DNA of 64,000 nt from Blasia pusilla (Eukaryota > Marchantiophyta > Marchantiopsida > Blasiales), in the NCBI GenBank assembly GCA_050084515.1, contig CM114272.1, positions 42,966,001 to 43,030,000 on the forward strand, read 5' to 3'. Position 1 is the first letter of the stretch, and every line of letters starts with the position of its first letter. A program made the position numbers and the translations under genes. Shown one piece after another: positions 22,270 to 34,100 of this stretch. Below the pieces are notes generated by a model. The model was not told the origin of the DNA, did not search any database, and worked only from the letters and a program-made list of their open reading frames with translations.

Positions 22270-24110
22270 TTTGGAGGAATTCCACTTCCAAAGACAAGAG
22301 GAACTTCAGTGTTTTGTTTGGTCAGAGACCAAAATTCTTCCAATGTCTTAGAGAACGATGAAGCGATGTCATGGGCTATCAAACTCGTCCTATTATTGGT
22401 AGAAGACTCTTCATTTGCTACTATTTTGTGATTTAATCGCAAGTTTTGAACTTTGTCCTCAGGGTTTCCATGAGGAAACAATCGGTCCAATTCCTCGATT
22501 GTCTTCCTCCACTGTCATGCTTGTTGTTGGAATTCCACCTTTGTGCCTCCGAAAGACTTGCTTCCCATCTTATCAAAGTACTCAATGTACTGAGATACAC
22601 CTTTCTTCGCATCAGAAAATGCATTCAAGGGTGTGGGTAGTAAGCACTTTGGATTCCTAGTAGGGATAAGAGGATGTCCAGTAATTTCAAGACGTTAAAA
22701 TACGTCATAACCATACTCATTTGATAGCCACTCTTTATCGGAACCATACATCTTGTAATGCATGACGGGTTTACCATCCGTAGATCTAGTAAATCAGAAT
22801 CGACCTAGCTTCTACAGTCCATACCACTAATTTCTTGTATTAGGCCTGATGAAACCTTTCAAGTACTCCTTGAAGTCGGGAATGTCCTGAACCACTTGTG
22901 GTGCTGGATTTGGTGAGGCGGAGTTAAAAAACTGTGTCGCAAGATCTTTCAAGGTGTATGCATTTTGTCGCCGCAAATTTTCCAAGAACTTGCTAAAAAT
23001 AGCATCAATATCTTCGTAAGAGTGCCCGGGGATGAGAAAAGCCAAGTGAATCTCTTTGAATACCTCCCTGTGAACAAGAAGGGCCAAATACGCCATGACG
23101 TAAATATTTTTGTTATCTTTTCCAAAGTTGTCCATTTGTAGATTCAGAATCTTAGGCAGCTTCCTTGGTCCCTCTTTGGTAGACTCTGTGAGCCTATAGG
23201 CTACACGAAGTAATCCATCAAGCTCTTCCCTCCCTTTTAAGAATTGGCTGTGAAGTGGAGTTAGGTCAGACCCATCCAAGAATTCCTGTACTTCACCGCG
23301 GGGGTTTTCCAAACTCCGAAACAACTTTGCCAATGATCCAATTGTCCAATTAGATCTGTGCTTGTAGACTCTTATGTCAAATCGGGCAATTGCACACGGT
23401 CCATGCCCATCAGTCAAGACACTTGCAATAAGAAATAGAGTGAGTAAAAGTTAATTCAACTTAATATTCAAATACCTAAAGAAGGAATCATTTCTACAAA
23501 CTAGATATGTGCGGCAAGTATCACATACGTCCGCAAGTTCCATTAGGCAAAAAATATAAGAAATGTAATGCCCTATGGGAACTTCATTTCCGATGAATGG
23601 ATTAGGCATAGACCGATCTCTTTCTCCTTAGGAAACAGTTTTGGATGTGGATTAAAAATTGGAACTTAAAACCTATTATGTGAACTAGATCAAGATAGCC
23701 CTATGAACTTGCTAATAGTCACCTGCATCCTAAACCATTTTCTAGTATAATGGATTGTTATTCCATAATATTTACCTGTACAAGTAACTGGAAACGGTTG
23801 AGCCAAAGCCAAATCTTTGGTTTGTTTCCACGCTCTTGGCAAACCTATTTTGAAACTATCCATTTTGTCGTGGATTAGGCAAAGATAAGACTCTGGATGG
23901 CGTATAGATTTTGCTCGCCAAGTGTAATATAAACTCCTTTGAGACCTTTGCAAGTCATCATGTTCGGTTGCCCGTTCCTTAACGACAACCTTCTAGTTGT
24001 TTGTCGGTGCAGTATTTCCCAGAGACTTCAGCATTGCACATGTCGCACAGCGAGAAAAGTTATCACCTAATTTGTGAGTAGCAACATTGGAGAAATATTG
24101 TTTTTTGATT
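22270..24110 (-). pseudogene. Decayed DUF7869-type protein gene
   Basis: Read on the minus strand, pieces of one protein follow in order. FSRCATCAMLKSLG (about 24050) comes first. LCLIHDKMDSFKIGLPRAW (about 23850) follows. A 196-aa frame at 22827-23417 carries LNLQMDNFGKDNKN, YLALLVHREVFKEIHLAF and PGHSYEDIDAIFSKF. The tail then runs PVMHYKMYGSDKEW to about 22270. The D-N-x4-NKN and GH-x3-DID motifs are the signature of DUF7869, an RNase H-fold-like family common in multicopy genes of some plants and animals and probably linked to mobile DNA. At least four stops or shifts break it; some gaps, such as 23418-23690, could be introns. Confidence 0.7.
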
Positions 24111-24265
24111 TGACTGATAGTTGATTGTGAGACTTTCGCTAATCCCAATTTTCCTCCTTCCTTATTGACTACTTCTCATATATACTTCCAGGAGAAAAAT
24201 TGAGGCAAACAAATCAATTCCTCTCTTCTCCCGTTTGATATTTTTCTTTCCTTGTGGGGCATCCG

Positions 24266-24270
24266 ATCTC
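24266..24270. repeat. Target-site duplication, left (ATCTC)
   Basis: ATCTC lies directly before the 5' LTR of the copia element and is repeated exactly at 31112-31116. Confidence 0.85.
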
Positions 24271-24664
24271 TGCTGGATTCTCAACATCCACTTATCTGAG
24301 CACCATTAATCTGATCGGCCCCCTTGTATAAGGAGAAGCCTAGATAGATTGTTTTGACTTAGATATCAAAGGAGTCATAGTAATATGACATAGGTGGTTT
24401 TTGGAGTAGCGTTACTAGGATTATCTAACCCTATATTGCATCAGGGTGCGGGAAAAAGTTTTTTATTAAAAGAAAATAACAAAAATAGGTGAAAAACCCT
24501 AGTTTTCTGAGTAGTGAAATAGTCGAGAGCCACAGCAGTAGTGCATTCTCGTATGATTAGGCTCCATCGAAGCTCTTCTGTGAGGGCATGGACGGACTAG
24601 GCCACTTTGTATCTCTAAGTTTTGTAAAGATTTCACTGATTTTGTCACTTTATGTTTTGTTACA
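24271..24664 (+). repeat. 5' LTR of the copia element
   Basis: It begins TGCTGGATTCTCAACATCC and ends TTTTGTTACA. The matching 3' LTR at 30934 is much shorter because its middle is missing. Confidence 0.85.
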
Positions 24665-24676
24665 TGATATCAGAGA
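24665..24676 (+). promoter_or_regulatory. Primer-binding site of the copia element
   Basis: TGATATCAGAGA directly follows the 5' LTR. It matches the initiator Met-tRNA primer site TGGTATCAGAGC with changes at the third and last positions. Confidence 0.7.
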
Positions 24677-24736
24677 AGTAGGTTTTCCAGTATGTTGTAT
24701 TTGACGATCTAGTGTGTTTGCACAAAATCTTGAGAG

Positions 24737-26294
24737 ATGGCTACTTCTTCGTCAATTTGTGCTCGCCCTCCTCTGCTGGGTGAAGGGAAGTTAGATGGGT
24801 CTAACTATACATTGTGGAAGTTCAAAATGAGAACTGTCCTTGAATCATTTGAGATCTGGGAGACGGCCATAGGGGTCAATTCAAATCCACAAGCTACTTT
24901 GACTTCTACATGTTCATCTTCATCTGGTGATATCAATCCTATTGTATTGCTAGCATGGAAACGCAGAAATGCTTATGCTTTATATGCGATTGTCACGAAT
25001 GTAACTGACTCTATCATGACTTTCATTCAACATACGACCACTGATGCTAAGGTGGAGAACATTCTAAGGAATTAGTATGAAACTAGGAATGAGACTCGGA
25101 TTCAGAATCTGGAGAATCAGCTTACGTCCGAGTAGTTTTCACAAGGAGAAAGCGCGGAGCAATTTTTTACAAGGATCAAGAATCTTCAAGATCAGATGGC
25201 GTCCATAGGAATTTCAAAGTCTAGCGAAGATTTGGCACGTCAGTGCATAAGGATTTTGCCTCCAAGGTATGATATTTTGGTCACTACATCGAATACTCAA
25301 GTAAGACCCACGCCGCTTACTTTTGAACAATTTAGTGCAATGTTGGTAGAAGAGGAAATACGCTTCAAAGCAAGAGAGGGAAGTGATGCAGCATTTAGTG
25401 CCAACGTACAGAGAGGTAGAAATCAGGATTATAATTCAAATGTGAAGAAGAAATTTCCAAGGAAAGCCTTCAAATGCTTTTATTGTGGTAAGCTAGGTCA
25501 TCTTATCAAAGATTGTAGAAAGAGGAGTTAAGATGAGAAGAATGGTTGTTTAAGACCTAAGAAGAAGTCAGGAAATTCTATAGAACTCGAAGAACATGAA
25601 GTAGATGCTTGGGTAGCAATTGAAGAATTTTGCACACAGGCAGAACATTCCACTAAGTCAAAGAGTGAAGATACATGGGTGCTCAATAGTGGAGCATCTA
25701 GGCATATGACCAATCATAAGGATTGGTGTAGCTCCTCAGAGCCTCTACAGGAGCCCATCGTTGTTACTCTTAGGAATAATGCAAAGTGCCCTGTAGAAGG
25801 AAAATGCATAATTTCTTTAGTCTCACAGAAAGGAGATAAAAAGAAGTTAATTGAAGTACTTTATGTACTAGAGATGAAGCGGAATTTGATCTGAGTAGCA
25901 GTATTATGTGATCGTGACCTAGAAGTTCGTTTTAAGAAAATTGGAGCAGTCATTGAGGATGCCAATGGGAAAGTAGTGAGTGAAAGTATACGACGTGGAA
26001 ATATCTATAAGTTGTATGCTTTCACGACAAATGTAGGTACAAATCTTAGTAGCAGTAAGTTGTGGCATAAAAGATTTGGTCACCTAAGGTTTCCCTTACT
26101 AAGTCAAATGCAGAAATCTGGCATGGTTGTTAATTTACCAACAATTTTTGGAATATCGGATATATGTGAAGCTTGTATGATGGGCACACAATACCGACAA
26201 CCATTTCCACAAAAGTCCAGTAATAGAACAAAGGCTCTTCTAGAGCTGATTCATGCTGACCTTTGTGGTAAAATGAGAATAGTGGCATTAGGTA
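24737..26294 (+). pseudogene. gag: Copia gag, protease and GAG-pre-integrase
   Basis: The frame starts at ATG 24737. It shows the copia gag start (KLDGSNYTLWKFKMRTVLE), then a CCHC knuckle CFYCGKLGHLIKDC at about 25474-25518. The protease motif is at about 25676-25708 and reads WVLNSGASRHMT: the catalytic Asp of DSGA is Asn. The GAG-pre-integrase (LWHKRFGHLRFPLLSQM, then CEACMMGTQYRQPF) and the first integrase core aspartate (HADLCGK) follow. Stops at 25073-25075 and 25133-25135 are both TAG where glutamine would fit. A TAA lies at 25529 and a TGA at 25892. Confidence 0.85.
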
Positions 26295-26890
26295 TGTCGT
26301 GCGCATACACATCGCTACACAACATACATCGCTCTCACCGAACACACCCACAAACACATACGATCCCATGCTAACTCATGGCATTCAAACAACGAGACAA
26401 GAAGTACCAAAATATCTCCAATAAAATAAGATCAAATCTCTCACAACACTATAGTTCTCACATGTGTCTCTTAATGTCAAACCAAACCCATTCTCTTAAT
26501 GAGAGGCTTGGGTTACATACACAAGGCAAGCAAGACCATAGCTCCGCCTCTTGATGCCAAGAGGTTCAACAAAGAGAGAATGAGCTCTCAAGCTCTCTCT
26601 CCTTGAGGTATACCCCTCCCCTCTCCCAAGCTTTCTCCATGGTAATCTTTGCTCTCAAGTCACCTCCTTGGTTCTTGACCTGATGTAGGAGGTCAAGGGA
26701 AACTTACCAAAAATAGAAAGTTGATCATATACTCAAAATGGTACTTGCCTAAAATAGTAGGTTTCTCAATATGGCTCCAAATGAGCCGAAACGAAGGGAA
26801 TATCTGCTCTCTCAAGTTTCCCAGGGCCTCAACAGGTCATCCTCGATATAGTGAGCCTGTCCTCCACTACTCACAAAGGCATTCTACTAG
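26295..26890. mobile_element. LTR-like insertion in the copia integrase gene
   Basis: It starts TGTCGTGCGCATACACATCG and continues with ACAACATACATCGCT, like the LTRs at 53973 and 54470. It replaces about 70 codons of the integrase core: coding stops after HADLCGKMRIVALG and resumes at about 26896 with EYLGEHGIK. The right end is uncertain, and no target duplication is obvious. It is probably a solo LTR with an associated deletion. Confidence 0.55.
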
Positions 26891-26892
26891 AT

Positions 26893-27545
26893 CTCACCGA
26901 ATATTTGGGGGAACATGGAATCAAGTAACAGTTAACCACGGCACATACACCACAACAAAATGGAGTTGTTGAGTGTCAAAACCGTACAGTGATGGAGATG
27001 GCAAGATGAATGATGAAAGCAAAAGGTTTGACAGAAGGATTTTGGGTTGAAGCTGTTAATATTTACATTCTAAATAGAAGTGCTACCAAGTCAATGGAAG
27101 GCATGACTCCTCATCAATCATACTTAAGTAAGGTACGATTAGTCCAACATTTCAAGACTTTTGGTAATGAGTGTTTTGTAGATATTTCTAAAGCATCCAG
27201 GACCAAGATGGAGTCCAAGAGCAGGAAGTGCATCTTTATGGGATACAGTGACGAGTCTAAAGCTTATCGCCTATGGTGTCTTGAGGCAAAGAAGATGCTT
27301 ATAAGTCGTGATGTGGTATTCCAAGAACAGCCTCATCAAGTGGCATATATCAGTGGTCCGTCTACATTATCATCAAATGAAGAGATAATCCACTAGAGCA
27401 CACTACCAATGTTTACACCAGATCATCAAGAAGAAGAATTGGGTGATGATTACAAAGAGCAACCTGCTCTTCCACTAAAGTCGTCATACCCTAAGTGGAT
27501 AAAGCAGCTCTTGGATGGTAAGGATCCACCAGCAAATGATGAAGT
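26893..27545 (+). pseudogene. int: Copia integrase, C-terminal half
   Basis: Coding resumes with TPQQNGVVECQNRTVMEMAR (normally ERKNRT, so the Glu is kept). A TGA follows at 27007-27009, then MMKAKGLTEGFWVEAVN and KCIFMGYSDESKAYRLW. The end (PPANDEVVTHDD) runs into the hAT fragment. A TAG sits at about 27394. Lacking the core, this integrase cannot act. Confidence 0.8.
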
Positions 27546-27549
27546 TGTT

Positions 27550-29265
27550 ACACATGATGATTGAGTTGGTAGACATCAAAGGGGAATCCCAAACGGCGGG
27601 ATGGTTGGCAAGTCACATAGAGAGGACTATCATGCGTGTCGGTCCAGAGAATGTGTTACAACTTGTGACTGATAATGCTAACAATGAGCAAGCAGTAGGG
27701 AAACTTATTGAAGCAAAGTTCCCTCATATTTTTTGGGATGGATGCGTATCATATTCTCTTGATCTAGTCTATGAAGAGTGAGATCAATGGCCTTGGATGA
27801 TAGGATTTTTTCACAAGCTCGTAGATGGTAGTATTTGTGAAGACTAGAACTTGTGTGAGGACCAAATTTATATAAACCAATCCAATGAAGAGATAATTTT
27901 TGCTTCTTGCAAATACATGCTTTGCGACAAATTTTATCAGGTTGGGAGGCATCTTAAAATTGAGGGAGGCATTCCACGCCATGATTTCCACTAATGCTTT
28001 TAGGGAGTATTTCAATGGCAGGAATGTGAGGCTAAGGGAGAAGGCACGAGAGATTGAGACCGCCATGGCCAATCACGACTTTTTGATGGAAGATGAGGAG
28101 TTTTTTGCTACGGCTCAACCAACTATTATTCTGTTGAGAGAGTGTGATGGTCATAAAGAAATGACTGGGCATATTTATCGTCATATTTTTGAGATAATGG
28201 AAGAGACTCGTTCTTTTCCTATAAATCCCTAGCCCGGTATGGGCGAAAGGCATTGCGGTTATTTTGTCACAATGTCTAGAGCTATGGAGATGGTTGATGT
28301 TATCTCTAGGCGGTGGGCACTTATCCAGAACAAGTTACATGCAATAGACTATATTCTCGCCCCTTACAATCTTCTTCATTGTATTCAAGACGTGACTTCA
28401 AATGCTGAGTGCATGAGACATTTCAAACAATATATGAAACTTTATGCAACGGGGGTGCATGGCCTCAATGTCACCGAGGCTAATTCTTATGTGGCAACTT
28501 GCTTGCAAGAGTAGGGCAATATTTTGAACCATTAGGAAATATCTGCGGATGAATTTGGTAAGGAAGTTGTTGATCCACTTAGTCCTTGTGATTGGTGGAG
28601 CATGCAAGGTCAAGGTACACCAACATTGTCCTTAAGCTTCTCATCTCTAACTCACTTCTAACCCCTCTCACACTAACCCAAGGATGAATAAGATGAATAA
28701 GCGTGAGGAATTGTATAGGTTTGAAACTACGGTAACCACAAAGCATCTTGGAAAATTCACTTGTTTCCAAGGTTTCAAAATGGACAACAAGTGACACGAA
28801 TTCCACAAGTGGAGGCTAGGACCAATAGCCATATCCTTGAACACATTAACTTATGAGAGGTACAAATATTCATTGTAATCTCCTTGTAATCATTGAAAAG
28901 AGGATCTTTTATAATCTTTCCAGTCAAGTAAAATTACCCTAAAGGTAAAGAAAACACATGAGTCATACCCAATCACAAAAGTCTTGAACTCAAGAGGAAA
29001 AAGAGATCTTTTCACATATAAGAAGATCCATGTTGGATTGATAGTTTAGATGTGGAGATGAAGGCAAACACATTAAAACTCCAATAAATAATAACTCACA
29101 TTCCCTTAAGTATATAAATTATTATATATGATATTTTTTATCTATGATATATACATATGAAATGATAAAAAAATTAATTAGTCAACATAAGTCTCCACAA
29201 ATGATCATATTACATTAAAAAATAATGACCTAAAAAGGAACATTCTAGAAGATTTGTGAATGGGA
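27550..29265 (+). mobile_element. hAT-type DNA transposon fragment (DUF659 region)
   Basis: Between copia integrase and RT lies a plus-strand fragment with ESQTAGWLASHIERTI and VGPENVLQLVTDNANN, then KFPHIFWDGC. This is the DUF659 catalytic start of hAT transposases. Further pieces follow at 27900-28232 (LREAFHAMISTNAFREYF) and 28239-28514 (VISRRWALIQNKLHAIDY). Stops separate them. The non-coding part to about 29265 is AT-rich. Neither terminal inverted repeats nor an 8-bp duplication could be recognised. The sense orientation matches the host element. Confidence 0.75.
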
Positions 29266-29266
29266 A

Positions 29267-30895
29267 GTTAGGCTCAAGCCAAGAGGATTCCAAGGAGATC
29301 CAAGAGACTAGAGGAGCATAATAGAGCTTCCGCACATCTCGTCAACATGGCCTTGATGACACAGGCCTTGAAGGTGGAAGAGCCATCATGCTTGGCTGAG
29401 GCCCTTGCTCATCTTCAATGGAGAGAGGCCATGCAAATGGAGATGGACGCTATTTAGAGAAATGAAACTTGGACTTTGGTTGAGAAGCTAAAGGATAGGA
29501 AGATAATACGCACCAAGTGGATGAACAAGACCATGTACAAGTCGGATGGTACATTGGATAAATTCAAAGCGAGGTTGGTTGCACAAGGGTGTTCACAAAT
29601 CAAAGTTTTTGACTACTATGAGACTTTTGCTCCTATTGCAAGGATGACAACCATTCCAATTTTTCTTGCGGTGGCAGGAACAAGACGTTGGCTTGTATAC
29701 CAATACGATGTGAAGTTTGCCTTTTTGAATAGGAGTCTCAAGGAGGAGATGTATGTATCTCAACCACCTGGTTTTGAGACACCTGGATCACAAGAGAGAA
29801 GTGTGTTTACTTCATCAAGCATTGTATGGGTTGAAGCAAGCCCCAAGGGTATGGTATCAACAAATAGATACATTCTTCCGAGAGAAGGGTCTCATCAAGA
29901 GTTTGTCAGAAGAAAATTTGTATGTGTTTTGCAAAGATGGGATGTATATGTTGATAATCATGTATGTGGATGATTTGATCATCAAAGGAGATCACTTTAA
30001 GAAAATAGAAGAAATGAAGGGAGTGTTGAAATATGAGTTTGAAATGTCATATTTAGGTCTTTTGCACTACTTTATAGGGCTGAAGATTTGGCAACAGTCA
30101 GATTCTATTTTTCTCTCTCACCAAAAGTATGCTAGAGAAATCTAGAAGGCATTTGGGAAAACCGAGTGTAAGGCAGTGGTCTCGCCAATGGAGGTAGATT
30201 TGAAACTATTGATGGAGGATATTTCACCATTGGTAGATGAAAAGTTGTACAAAAAGCTTGTAGGCAGTTTGATATTTTTATGTAACACTAGACCAGACAT
30301 TAGCTTCAATGTAGGAGTGTTGAGTAGATTCTCAACTAAGCCTCGTGAGAACCATTGGAAGGCAGAGATGCGTGTGTTGAAGTACATCAAAGGCACTATC
30401 GAGTACGGGATCACCTATGGAGCACTGATGGCAATGACAACTTTTTGTGACTCGGATTGGGCCGGAGATTCAGATTCTCGGAGATCAATTTTCGATTATT
30501 TCTTCTTGGTAGGATTAGGTGTGGTGTCATGGATCAGCAAGAAGTAACCTACAGTGGCTCTTTCTTCTACCGAGGTAGAGTAGAAGGCTGCTTGTTATGC
30601 TTGTTATGAAGTAGTATGGTTGAGATGGATATTGGAGGACATAGGAGAAGCACCAGAAAGTGCTATTGTAATGTGGTATGACAATCAAAGTTGCATTGCC
30701 ATAATACATAATCCTGTGTTTCATGCTTGTACGAAGCACATAGAGATCTAGTATCATTTTGTTTGTGACTTGATTGAGAGATAGGTTTTGAAGCTAGTCT
30801 ATTTTCCGATAGAGAATAACCGTGCAAACATCTTTACAAAAGCTTTGAGCGGAGATCAGCTTCACTGACATCTGAAGGGTCTTGGCATTGGTCCA
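29267..30895 (+). pseudogene. pol: Copia reverse transcriptase and RNase H
   Basis: Copia coding returns with WREAMQMEMDAI, a TAG at 29455-29457, then RNETWTLVEKLKDRKIIRTKW. The RT includes FKARLVAQG and YQYDVKFAFLN. The catalytic Y-V-D-D lies at about 29956-29970 after a frame change. RNase H follows from 30176: GSLIFLCNTRPDISF, then STKPRENHWKAEMRVLKY, CDSDWAGDSDSRRS, a TAA after ISKK at 30545, and SSTEVE. Several more stops follow before ANIFTKALSGDQLH. The gene would copy the element RNA; this copy is defective. Confidence 0.87.
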
Positions 30896-30924
30896 AGACA
30901 GTAGTCCACATAAGAGTGGATATT

Positions 30925-30933
30925 GAGGGGGGG
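30925..30933 (+). promoter_or_regulatory. Polypurine tract of the copia element
   Basis: GAGGGGGGG lies directly before the TG of the 3' LTR at 30934. Confidence 0.8.
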
Positions 30934-31111
30934 TGTTTGATTCTCAACATCCACTTCTCTGAGCACCATATGCATTAATCTGATCGGCCCTCTTGTATGA
31001 AGAGAAGCCTAGATTGATGGTTCCGACTTAGACATCGAAGGAGTCATAGTGATCTTCAGTGATGAAATCACTGAAGATTTTAGTGATTTCGTCACTTTCT
31101 ATTTTCTCACA
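30934..31111 (+). repeat. 3' LTR of the copia element, internally deleted
   Basis: It begins TGTTTGATTCTCAACATCC and ends ATTTTCTCACA. Both ends match the 5' LTR, but it is 178 bp against 394 bp: the centre is missing and replaced by a short hairpin, ATCTTCAGTGA / TCACTGAAGAT at 31052-31078. ATCTC follows at 31112-31116. Confidence 0.8.
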
Positions 31112-31450
31112 ATCTCCAGTCTCCTAAATTATCAGCTTGACCATTTCCACCACTTGCGCCGTCCTCTGGGTTATGCAATTTCTTCCTAGATTCCCATGCC
31201 CCGTCCGCGTCTTACCATCTCTTACATTTCTTACCTCGTTCTTGAAACTCATTTTTCCAAGACCATGGATCTGTCACCAACCTGGAAGGCACACCGTTCT
31301 ACCTTCAAATTGCACAACCCTTTGTTCGTCAATGAAGTAAGACAAATGGACCATGGCGTGGAATGATTCCCTTCTTTCCTGAAAGGATTTGTTCCAATCC
31401 TTCTCTCTGCTTGAACAAACAACATCTCTTGGCGTATATTGGCAACAAAA

Positions 31451-32475
31451 TTATCCGCAACACTTTTTTGATGCCACTTGTGATATATCTTCCTCTGTTA
31501 GCTTTTTGTTCGTTTTGGTAGCTCCCGGTAGACATCGCTTTTTATACCGATGAGTGTATGTATAAGCTAAATTCCTCTTGCCTATTATTGCTTCAACGGC
31601 CCCTCGGGACACGGTTGAACACTCTAAGTAGCATGCCCACAAGTCTTGTCCATCTTTAACAATGCAGGATGCCGTAGGCAATATGACTAAGTTCCTTTCA
31701 AGAACCTTGTGGCGTGTAAGACGGCTCGTAATATTGGTAATGAATTCGCCAACATGGTGATCCCCTATTATTTGACCACCAACTTTGTCGATTGGATTCA
31801 CGTAGTGAACAATGCCCTCTCCGATATTTAGACATCCATTGTTCGCTGTAAGTTGCACCCGTAAAAGGACTGATTCCATACAACCAATCATGGGAATCAC
31901 AACTTGTACGTTGGTGGAGGTATTGCAGGTTGAGTGCTTCCTCTTCCTAATATCCATGGTATCATTGTATTTTTCTGTAATCAAATATGTGGGATATTTT
32001 GTAAACATTCCCAGCATATCTTGTAGCCTTCTTCCATCTGGGGGAATAACTCATCAACTATTACGCACACCCACGGTTGCCGTTGGTCGTCAAAGAAGGA
32101 CATAGGTTGGATCTCATGTAAATCAAAGCTTTCAGAAACACGTCTTGAACCAATAAGAAGCTCTGATCCCTTTGAATCTTTTAAGAAAACTTTCTTTGAA
32201 TACTATGTGGGGCAATGAGGCTCTCCTTCCACAGCCTCACGTCCACCACATGTATTAGTTGTTGTAACTCCATTAAAAGGACATGTGATGAATGCTCCAA
32301 TGAAATCGGACAGAGGTTCTCCATTGTAAGTGCTTGTTGAACTTCCGAAGACGTCCTCCAGAGATATGTACAAGGAGTCCTTACCAAGTGGTATGCTGTG
32401 GACTATTCTCTCAGAATTGGTGTCCACGATTCTAGCTCTTCCAACAGAGATGGATGATCCATCCTGTAGATACAC
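31451..32475 (-). pseudogene. Two decayed frames with a repeated DUF8039-like pattern
   Basis: A 90-aa frame (32203-32475) reads VGRARIVDTNSERIVHSIPL and a 188-aa frame (31451-32017) reads NIGEGIVHYVNPIDKVGGQI. Both share the pattern V-x-L, then IG-x-G-x-I/V, then VH/VG and LG or IG followed by a beta-strand-like stretch. This resembles the DUF8039-type repeats near the C-terminus of plant transposon-associated proteins. The match is weak and by eye; the link between the two frames is broken. It could instead be an unrelated old element. Confidence 0.35.
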
Positions 32476-32559
32476 TACATCACTAAAATCTGCACCATAA
32501 CATCAAAGTGGCAATTAATTGTTAAACATACTCCAAATGGAAAGTGGGACAGAACTGTA

Positions 32560-33560
32560 ATCATCATATTACACAAGGAAAATTGGAGCTTAAGATCCAT
32601 TTGGGAAGAGTGGCAACCTACAGGGTGTGTCCGATTGGAACTCTGGTTCCAAATGTGGAGATGTGCCATGCACATAATAAAGTCAGTAGAAAGTTCAACA
32701 CAATCTGCTTTGCGCTAGCATTCTCTCACCTAGAGATGATTGGGAACTGTAGTTCCAAATGACCTTCCCAATGGATGTTGAGATCCCATTCAAAAGAACA
32801 TCAGGCGCTTCTACGCGAGACGAGAACGAAAAACTTCCAACGATATTGGAAGGTTCCGCTGGCAGGCACGCAGAGGGCCGAATGCCCTAGATTCTGATCT
32901 TAAGATCCGATCAAAGGGTCACTAGACTGTGGGTGAATTGGACCTTAAGATCCAATCGGGATGAGGAAGGGCAAGTCCGATTGGAAATCTGATTCCGATT
33001 GCTAAGAGGAGCCAACCCCCTTATGAAGTCATCAAGGAGTTGAAAATAACTCCTTTGCACATCTATCGCGATTCTATGAATCGTGGAGTATCTGTTAAGA
33101 AGAAGTGTGGATTGTCCACTAGCAGGCACGCGGATGCTCGAATGACCATGAATCGGATCCTAAGATCCGATATAAGCGTCACAAGATGAAGGGCGAATTG
33201 GATCTTAAGATCCTGTTGGGAAGGATGGATCTTAAGGTCCAATCTTAAGCAGAGAAAAGAGTCAGCCTCTAGCGTAGTTCTTCGATTGGAACTATAGTTC
33301 CGAACGCTCCTAGTAAATAGAGGAGAGAGTTTTCGAGCCCGAAGGCCAACATTCTCTCACCTGGAGTTTATTGGCAACTGTAGTTCCGAATGACCTTCCA
33401 ACGGGCCGAATGCCCTAGATGCCAATCTTAAGATCCGATCATAGGTTCACTAGACTGTGGGTAAATTGGACCTGAAGATCTAATCGGCATGAGGAAGGGC
33501 AAGTCCGATTGGAACTTTGGTGATCTTCTAACGGATCTTAAGATCCCATTCGAAAGAACA
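32560..33560. repeat. Cluster of GGATCTTAAGATCC palindromes
   Basis: At least eight sites match or nearly match the palindrome GGATCTTAAGATCC or its core GATCTTAAGATC, near 32590, 32898, 32942, 33157, 33203, 33229, 33430, 33472 and 33535. They lie within imperfect longer repeats that share GGCAAGTCCGATTGGAA and GCAGGCACGC. GGAACTNNAGTTCC cores are also present (near 32744 and 33370). No coding sequence was recognised. Confidence 0.75.
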
Positions 33561-34100
33561 TCAGGCGCCTTTCCGCGTAAGTTGGAGATGGACAACTCGC
33601 CACCCGGTTGGCAAACTCTCAGCTGACTTTCTATGGTGGACGTCACCTCAACACATTTGGATCTATAGTATCAATTAGACAAATACCCTTGGTATTTTTC
33701 CGGTATTATGGTCGCCTCTATAAATCTATTCCAAAAATAGTATTAGAAATCACAAATTACGAAGTTTGCGTCACGCTTATAAGATTATTTGAAGGTGATT
33801 CGACTCTGTATCAAGGCGATCTGCTTATCAAGGCGATCTGTTATTTTACCAATGTGTGTGGTTAGAGACCCTAAGTGGAATGGATTATGAAAGGAAAGAT
33901 TGCCCAGAAGAGGGGAAAACATATGACTTATGTGTAGAGCCCATCTTGAGGTTCAATTCATATGCTTACGATATGTGGAGGCTTGATGTCTCTAGACTAT
34001 GGTTATGATTGTGATCATGTGGTATAATACCCTTATGGATTGAAGAGAACGGATAGGGAGGGATAGAGGACGTTGGGAGACTGGGCTCACGAGGTTGGGT

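Larger units (their letters stand above)
24271..31111 (+). mobile_element. Ty1/copia retrotransposon with nested insertions
   Basis: The order is gag, protease, GAG-pre-integrase, integrase, RT, RNase H, which defines Ty1/copia. It is flanked by LTRs with a perfect ATCTC target duplication. Two foreign pieces sit inside: an LTR-like block at about 26295-26890 and an hAT transposase fragment at about 27550-29265. The gag-protease frame is continuous apart from stops at 25073, 25133, 25529 and 25892. Confidence 0.9.

Noticed and set aside
21950-22351. Plus-strand frame of 133 codons rich in hydrophobic residues
   Set aside because: It overlaps the tail of the minus-strand DUF7869 relic and shows no domain.
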